NCBI RefSeq assembly: GCF_047275745.1 | Contig: NZ_JBKQWU010000011.1 | Location: 38,609-102,608 of the forward strand | Source: Amaricoccus sp047275745 | Lineage (GTDB): Bacteria; Pseudomonadota; Alphaproteobacteria; Rhodobacterales; Rhodobacteraceae | Reading direction: 5' to 3' | Length of the DNA stretch: 64,000 bases | In this document: piece by piece, positions 60,486-64,000 of the stretch | Layout: each line of letters begins with the position of its first letter | Position numbering within the stretch: the stretch's first letter is position 1 | Notes under the pieces: generated by a model | Seen by the model: the letters and a program-made list of their open reading frames with translations, nothing else | Databases searched by the model: none | Told to the model about the DNA's origin: nothing | Translations under genes and position numbers: made by a program

Positions 60486-61598
60486 ATGGCCGCGCAAGAA
60501 ACGACCGCCCGGGACGGGGGTGGCCAGGACGGGGGCGGCCAGGACGGGGGCGCTCAGAAGCGGATCGCGCTGGTCGGCGGGGGCATCATCGGCCGGATGC
60601 ATGTCGCCGCGATGGCGAACGTTCCCGAGCTGGCGCTCTCGGCGCTGATCGACCCGATGCGCTCGGCCGCCGATCTCGCCGGGCAATACGGCGTCCCGTG
60701 GTATCCGGATCTCGAGACCGCGCTCGCCGCCGCCCGGCCGGATGGCGTGCTGGTGGCGAGTCCGAACGAGACGCATCTGCCGCTCGCGCGCCTCTGTCTG
60801 AAGGCCGGCATCCCGGTGCTGCTGGAGAAGCCCCCGGCGAATTCGATCGACGAGGCGCGTGAACTCGTCGCACTCCAGGCCGAGACCGGCGTCCCGGTCC
60901 TCGTGGGTCATCACCGGCGCTACAACCCGATGATCCGGACGGCGAAGGCCGCGATCGACGCGGGCCGGATCGGGGAGCTGGTGCTCGCGACGGTGATCTG
61001 CTCGCTCTACAAGGACGAGCCCTACTATACCGTCGCGTGGCGGACCCGGACCGGCAGCGGCGGGCCGCTTCACATCAACCTCGTGCATGAGATCGACCTG
61101 CTCCGGCATTTCTTCGGCGAGATCGAGAGCGTCACGGCGCAGGTCTCGAACCGCCGGCGCGGCTTTCAGGTCGAGGACACGGCGGCGGCGACCGTTCGGT
61201 TCGCCGCCGGCGGTCTCGGCGCGCTCACGATCTCCGACGCGGCCCGCGGCCCCTGGTCCTGGGAGAACACCTCCGCGGAGACGAAGCGGTTCCCGGCCCA
61301 TGCGGCGCAGGCGCATTTCTTTTCCGGATCGCGCGCCGGGCTCAGCCTGCCCGACCTGCGGCTCTGGACGCATCCGCCGGACGGGAGCTGGTACGATCCG
61401 CAGAACTCGGAAACCCTGCCCTTCACGCCCGCCGATCCATACGCGGCGCAGCTCCGGCATTTCGCCGCGGTCATCGATGGCGCCGAGCCGATGATCGGCG
61501 CGCTCGACGGCGCGCGCACCATGGCGACGCTGGAGGCGATCATCCTCGCCGCCGAGACCGGCCAGGAAACCCGGGTGCCCGAGATCGGCGCGGCCTGA
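60486..61598 (+). CDS. Gfo/Idh/MocA-family oxidoreductase
   Basis: A 370-residue NAD(P)-dependent sugar/inositol-type oxidoreductase. The Rossmann motif is ALVGGGIIGRMH; the EKPPANSIDEA motif (the E-K-P of the family) and the C-terminal catalytic-type region LHINLVHEIDLLRHF (His-Glu-Ile-Asp) follow. Before the Rossmann fold is a Gly/Gln/Asp-repeat leader of about 25 residues, encoded by three 15-bp repeats. ATG 60486 follows GGAGAAGGG. Substrate unknown. Confidence 0.9.
   Translation: MAAQETTARDGGGQDGGGQDGGAQKRIALVGGGIIGRMHVAAMANVPELALSALIDPMRSAADLAGQYGVPWYPDLETALAAARPDGVLVASPNETHLPLARLCLKAGIPVLLEKPPANSIDEARELVALQAETGVPVLVGHHRRYNPMIRTAKAAIDAGRIGELVLATVICSLYKDEPYYTVAWRTRTGSGGPLHINLVHEIDLLRHFFGEIESVTAQVSNRRRGFQVEDTAAATVRFAAGGLGALTISDAARGPWSWENTSAETKRFPAHAAQAHFFSGSRAGLSLPDLRLWTHPPDGSWYDPQNSETLPFTPADPYAAQLRHFAAVIDGAEPMIGALDGARTMATLEAIILAAETGQETRVPEIGAA
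60512..60556 (+). repeat. Three 15-bp tandem repeats in the oxidoreductase leader
   Basis: Units 60512-60526, 60527-60541 and 60542-60556 differ by three bases at most (core GGACGGGGG-GGCCA) and encode DGGGQ-like repeats. Being in frame, copy changes would only lengthen a flexible leader. Confidence 0.9.
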
Positions 61599-61764
61599 GG
61601 ACGCGCACCCGACGCTGACCCGGGCGGGATTGCGCGGAATGCGATCGCCGCTAGACTGAGCATCCTCCGGAGACGGCGCCGGGCCGGTCGCGGCCAGTCG
61701 CGCCTTCGGGGCGCCGCCCGGAAGGGTCGGCGCCGGTGCCGGGAAGCGAAGGTGGGGCTGGCGC

Positions 61765-63133
61765 ATGAAGATACTCGTCCTCGGAAGCGGCGTCATCGGC
61801 GTGACGAGCGCGTGGTATCTCGCGAAGGCCGGCCATGAGGTCACTGTCATCGACCGCCAGCCCGGCCCCGCGCTGGAGACGAGCTTTGCCAACGCGNATC
61901 GGCGTGACGAGCGCGTGGTATCTCGCGAAGGCCGGCCATGAGGTCACTGTCATCGACCGCCAGCCCGGCCCCGCGCTGGAGACGAGCTTTGCCAACGCGG
62001 GCGAGATCTCGCCCGGCTATGCCTCGCCCTGGGCCGCGCCCGGCATTCCGACCAAGGCGATCAAGTGGCTGTTCATGAAGCACAGCCCGCTCATCATCCA
62101 CCCGTCGCTCGACCCGGCCTTCTGGCGCTTCTCGCTCGCGATGCTGCGCAACTGCGACGCCGCGGCCTACGCGGTCAACAAGAGCCGCATGGTGCCGATC
62201 GCGGAATACAGCCGCGACCTCCTGCGCGCGCTCCGGGCCGAGACCGGCATTTCCTACGACGAGCGATCGCTTGGCACGCTGCAGCTCTTCCGGACCGAGA
62301 AGCTGATGGCGGGCGCGGCCAAGGACATGCCCGTGCTCCGCGACCTCGGCGTGCCGCATGAGCTTCTCGACATCGACGGCTGCGTCCAGGCCGAACCCGC
62401 GCTCATCCGTGTGCGGGGCAAGTTCGTCGGCGGCCTGCGCCTGCCCGACGACGAGACCGGCGACTGCTTCAAGTTCACCAACGCGCTGCGCGATCTGGCC
62501 GCGGCGCGGGGCGTGCGCTTCCGCTACGAGACCAGGGTCAGCGCCATCACCACCGGCAACAACCGTGTCACCGGGGTCGTGACCGACGGGGGCGACGGCG
62601 GCGTCACCGAGACCGCGGACGCCTATGTCGTGGCCCTCGGCAGTTATTCTCCCCTGCTCGTGAAGCCGCTCGGGATCGATCTGCCGGTCTATCCGGTCAA
62701 GGGCTATTCGTTGACCATCCCGATTCTCGATCCGGACGGGGCGCCCGAATCGACCGTGATGGACGAGTTGCACAAGGTCGCGATCACCCGGCTCGGCGAC
62801 CGGATCCGCGTCGGCGGCATGGCGGAACTCGCGGGCCATGACTCGCGGCTGCCGAAGCGGCGGCGCAAGACGCTCGAACATGTGGTGAAGGATCTCTATC
62901 CGCAGGGCGGCCTGCCGAAATCGGGGACGTTCTGGACCGGGCACCGGCCGATGACGCCGGACGGGCCGCCGGTGATCGGCCGGACGAAACTCGCCAACCT
63001 CTGGCTCAACACCGGACACGGGACACTCGGCTGGACGATGTCCTGCGGTGCGGGCCGGGTTCTCGCCGACCTCATGTCCGGCGTCGCCCCGGAGATCGAC
63101 GCGCGGCCGCTCAACATCTCGCGCTACGCCTGA
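61765..63133 (+). CDS. dadA: D-amino-acid dehydrogenase (interrupted by an assembly join)
   Basis: DadA oxidatively deaminates D-amino acids and passes electrons to the respiratory chain. The start MKILVLGSGVIGVTSAWYLA holds the FAD motif GSGVIG, and the C-terminal GHRPMTPDGPPVIGRTK and NTGHGTLGWTMSCGAGR motifs are intact. As printed, the frame is broken: a perfect 102-bp duplication flanks a single N at 61897. Removing one copy plus the N (103 bp) restores one frame of 421 residues, the normal DadA size. I therefore treat it as an intact gene at a contig join. Confidence 0.85.
61795..61999 (+). repeat. 102-bp direct duplication flanking an N
   Basis: 61795-61896 and 61898-61999 are identical over 102 bases, with a single ambiguous base N at 61897. 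The repeat lies inside dadA. A single N between two identical ends is the mark of two overlapping contig ends placed side by side without merging. Confidence 0.97.
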
Positions 63134-63409
63134 TCCGCCGCGCCGGCAAGCCCACATCGGGACCGAGACCCTCCGGAAGCAGCCGATCCGCCTCGGCCGC
63201 GGGAACCTCCGGCGCCGGAACGCCCGCCGCCCTGGTTGCGCGGAGCATCCGTGCCTCGGCACGCACGGTCGGACCTAGTTTCGCGATGATCGACCGCCCG
63301 TCCGCGAAGCCGATCCGGCGCACGTGAGGCAGGTCCCGCTCGCGAGCACCCGCGGCGCCTTGACCTCGGCGCCGAGCAGCGACGCGACGCGGGTGGCGAG
63401 ATCGGTCAC
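63111..63409 (-). pseudogene. N-terminal stump of a fructosamine-kinase-family gene, frameshifted
   Basis: From GTG 63409, which overlaps the phosphatase stop (GTGA), the frame gives VTDLATRVASLLGAEVKAP. Near 63340 the homology jumps frame, continuing as HVRRIGFADGRSIIAKLGP and ARMLRATRAAGVPAPEV, the start of fructosamine-kinase proteins (which repair glycated proteins). The match stops about 95 residues in, inside the end of dadA, instead of running ~260 residues. Both a frameshift and a truncation are seen. It may be a real deletion remnant or, given the join 1.2 kb away, partly an assembly fault. Confidence 0.6.
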
Positions 63410-63939
63410 TCCGCCTTGCGCAGCGTCGCCAGCAGGCCCTCGGCGCCCGCCGTCACCTCGGCCCAGGCCGCCTCGAACCCCTCCGGACCGCCGAAATAGG
63501 GATCGGCCACCGCCTCCCCCTCCCGGCCCGGAACGTGGTCGAGAAGCAGGCTCAGCCGCGCCCGCGCATCGTCGGGCCGAAGCGACCGCAGGACGTCGAG
63601 ATTCTCGTGGTCGAGCGCGACGATATGGTCGAAATGCGCGAAGTCGGAGCGCGACACCTGCCGAACGCGATAGCCGCCGATGTCGATCCCGTGCGCCCGC
63701 GCGACCGATTGCGCGCGCGGATCGGGCGGCTCGCCGATGTGCCAGCCGCCGGTCCCCGCCGAATCGACCTCGACCGCCTGCCCCGCCGCCTCGGCCGCGG
63801 CGCGGAGCGCGGCCTCGGCGAGCGGCGAGCGGCAGATGTTGCCGAGACAGACGAAAAGCACCGCTGGGGGCCGGTCCCGCGCGGCGTGTCCGGATTGATC
63901 GCGAGTGAACGGGTGGGCGGTCGATCGGTCGGTGGTCAT
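63406..63939 (-). CDS. Low-molecular-weight protein tyrosine phosphatase
   Basis: A 177-residue phosphatase with the C-x5-R loop CLGNICRS (nucleophile near residue 32) and the general acid Asp in VADPYFGG. The first ~25 residues are a polar extension not needed for the fold. It could act on polysaccharide-export kinases or in arsenate-type chemistry, but no such genes adjoin it. It was probably once coupled to the fructosamine-kinase gene downstream (GTGA overlap). Confidence 0.92.
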   Translation of the reverse strand: MTTDRSTAHPFTRDQSGHAARDRPPAVLFVCLGNICRSPLAEAALRAAAEAAGQAVEVDSAGTGGWHIGEPPDPRAQSVARAHGIDIGGYRVRQVSRSDFAHFDHIVALDHENLDVLRSLRPDDARARLSLLLDHVPGREGEAVADPYFGGPEGFEAAWAEVTAGAEGLLATLRKAE

Positions 63940-64000
63940 CGCGAGGTCCCCGGGTCCGGGCGCCGCGGCCCGCGGCGCGCATCATCCCCGATGCTAGCGA

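Noticed and set aside
61795..61999. The dadA duplication as a biological tandem duplication or phase-variation switch.
   Set aside because: The single N between exact copies and the restored frame on removal point to a contig join.

Overview
The window is a gene-dense, very GC-rich stretch of a bacterial chromosome. It looks like an alphaproteobacterium of the order Rhodobacterales (Paracoccaceae/Roseobacteraceae-like). The pointers are: secG next to pyrG; the same-strand series cckA, recA, alaS; a CckA-type hybrid kinase; an alphaproteobacterial SOS box (GTTC-N7-GTTC) before recA; B12-dependent ribonucleotide reductase NrdJ; a single-cysteine DksA; an hsp20-DUF1150 pair; and two phasin genes of the polyhydroxyalkanoate (PHA) type. 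The genus cannot be named from this alone. Most of the window is core housekeeping sequence. I see no prophage, CRISPR array, intact insertion sequence, rRNA or tRNA.

Layout. 0-5 kb: the end of an Lrp/AsnC regulator, a UbiH-type flavin hydroxylase, secG with a long Pro/Ala/Ser tail, pyrG and a TerB-like gene. 4.8-6.2 kb: a MarR regulator with a Cys/His-rich tail, divergent from a secreted protein; their two predicted promoters share one self-complementary -35 hexamer, and each spacer carries a palindrome. 6.3-14.3 kb: a MipA-like outer-membrane protein, aroKB (shikimate pathway), an envelope gene pair, xerD, trmJ and icd. 14.8-24.7 kb (minus strand): DUF465, purE, purK, rsmB, cckA, recA, alaS and DUF1330. 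24.9-32.6 kb: the hsp20-DUF1150 heat-shock unit with a sigma-32-like promoter, a double VOC protein, trxB divergent from an Lrp regulator, lgt-midA-pgeF, ubiK and a YbjN-like gene. 32.8-41.6 kb: phasin, csaA, a 2-hydroxyacid dehydrogenase, a thioesterase, glnB-glnA (nitrogen control), a sirtuin overlapping a DUF3445 gene, and parE.

41.7-49.9 kb: a 24-residue membrane peptide, a secreted protein, dksA, then MoxR ATPase, phasin, GNAT, DUF2927 lipoprotein, small membrane protein and a CoxE-like VWA protein, followed by an acyl-CoA ligase overlapping a DsbA-like oxidoreductase. 50-59.2 kb: RNase D, OsmC, a Tat-type secreted intradiol dioxygenase, a small AT-richer patch with a 45-residue Lys/Ala-rich gene, nrdJ with two NrdR-like boxes, a FUSC protein and a sulfotransferase. 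59.4-64 kb: small proteins, a Gfo/Idh/MocA oxidoreductase, dadA, the stump of a fructosamine-kinase gene and a low-molecular-weight tyrosine phosphatase.

The most useful observations are: (1) the symmetrical MarR/secreted-protein promoter region; (2) a shared 19-base motif before the two phasin genes, 11 kb apart; (3) two genes short enough to be missed by ordinary gene calling; and (4) an exact 102-bp duplication around a single N inside dadA, which is almost certainly an assembly join and not a real mutation. I did not find a convincing wholly new multi-gene system. The MarR unit and the MoxR-to-VWA cluster are the best candidates for uncharacterised biology.
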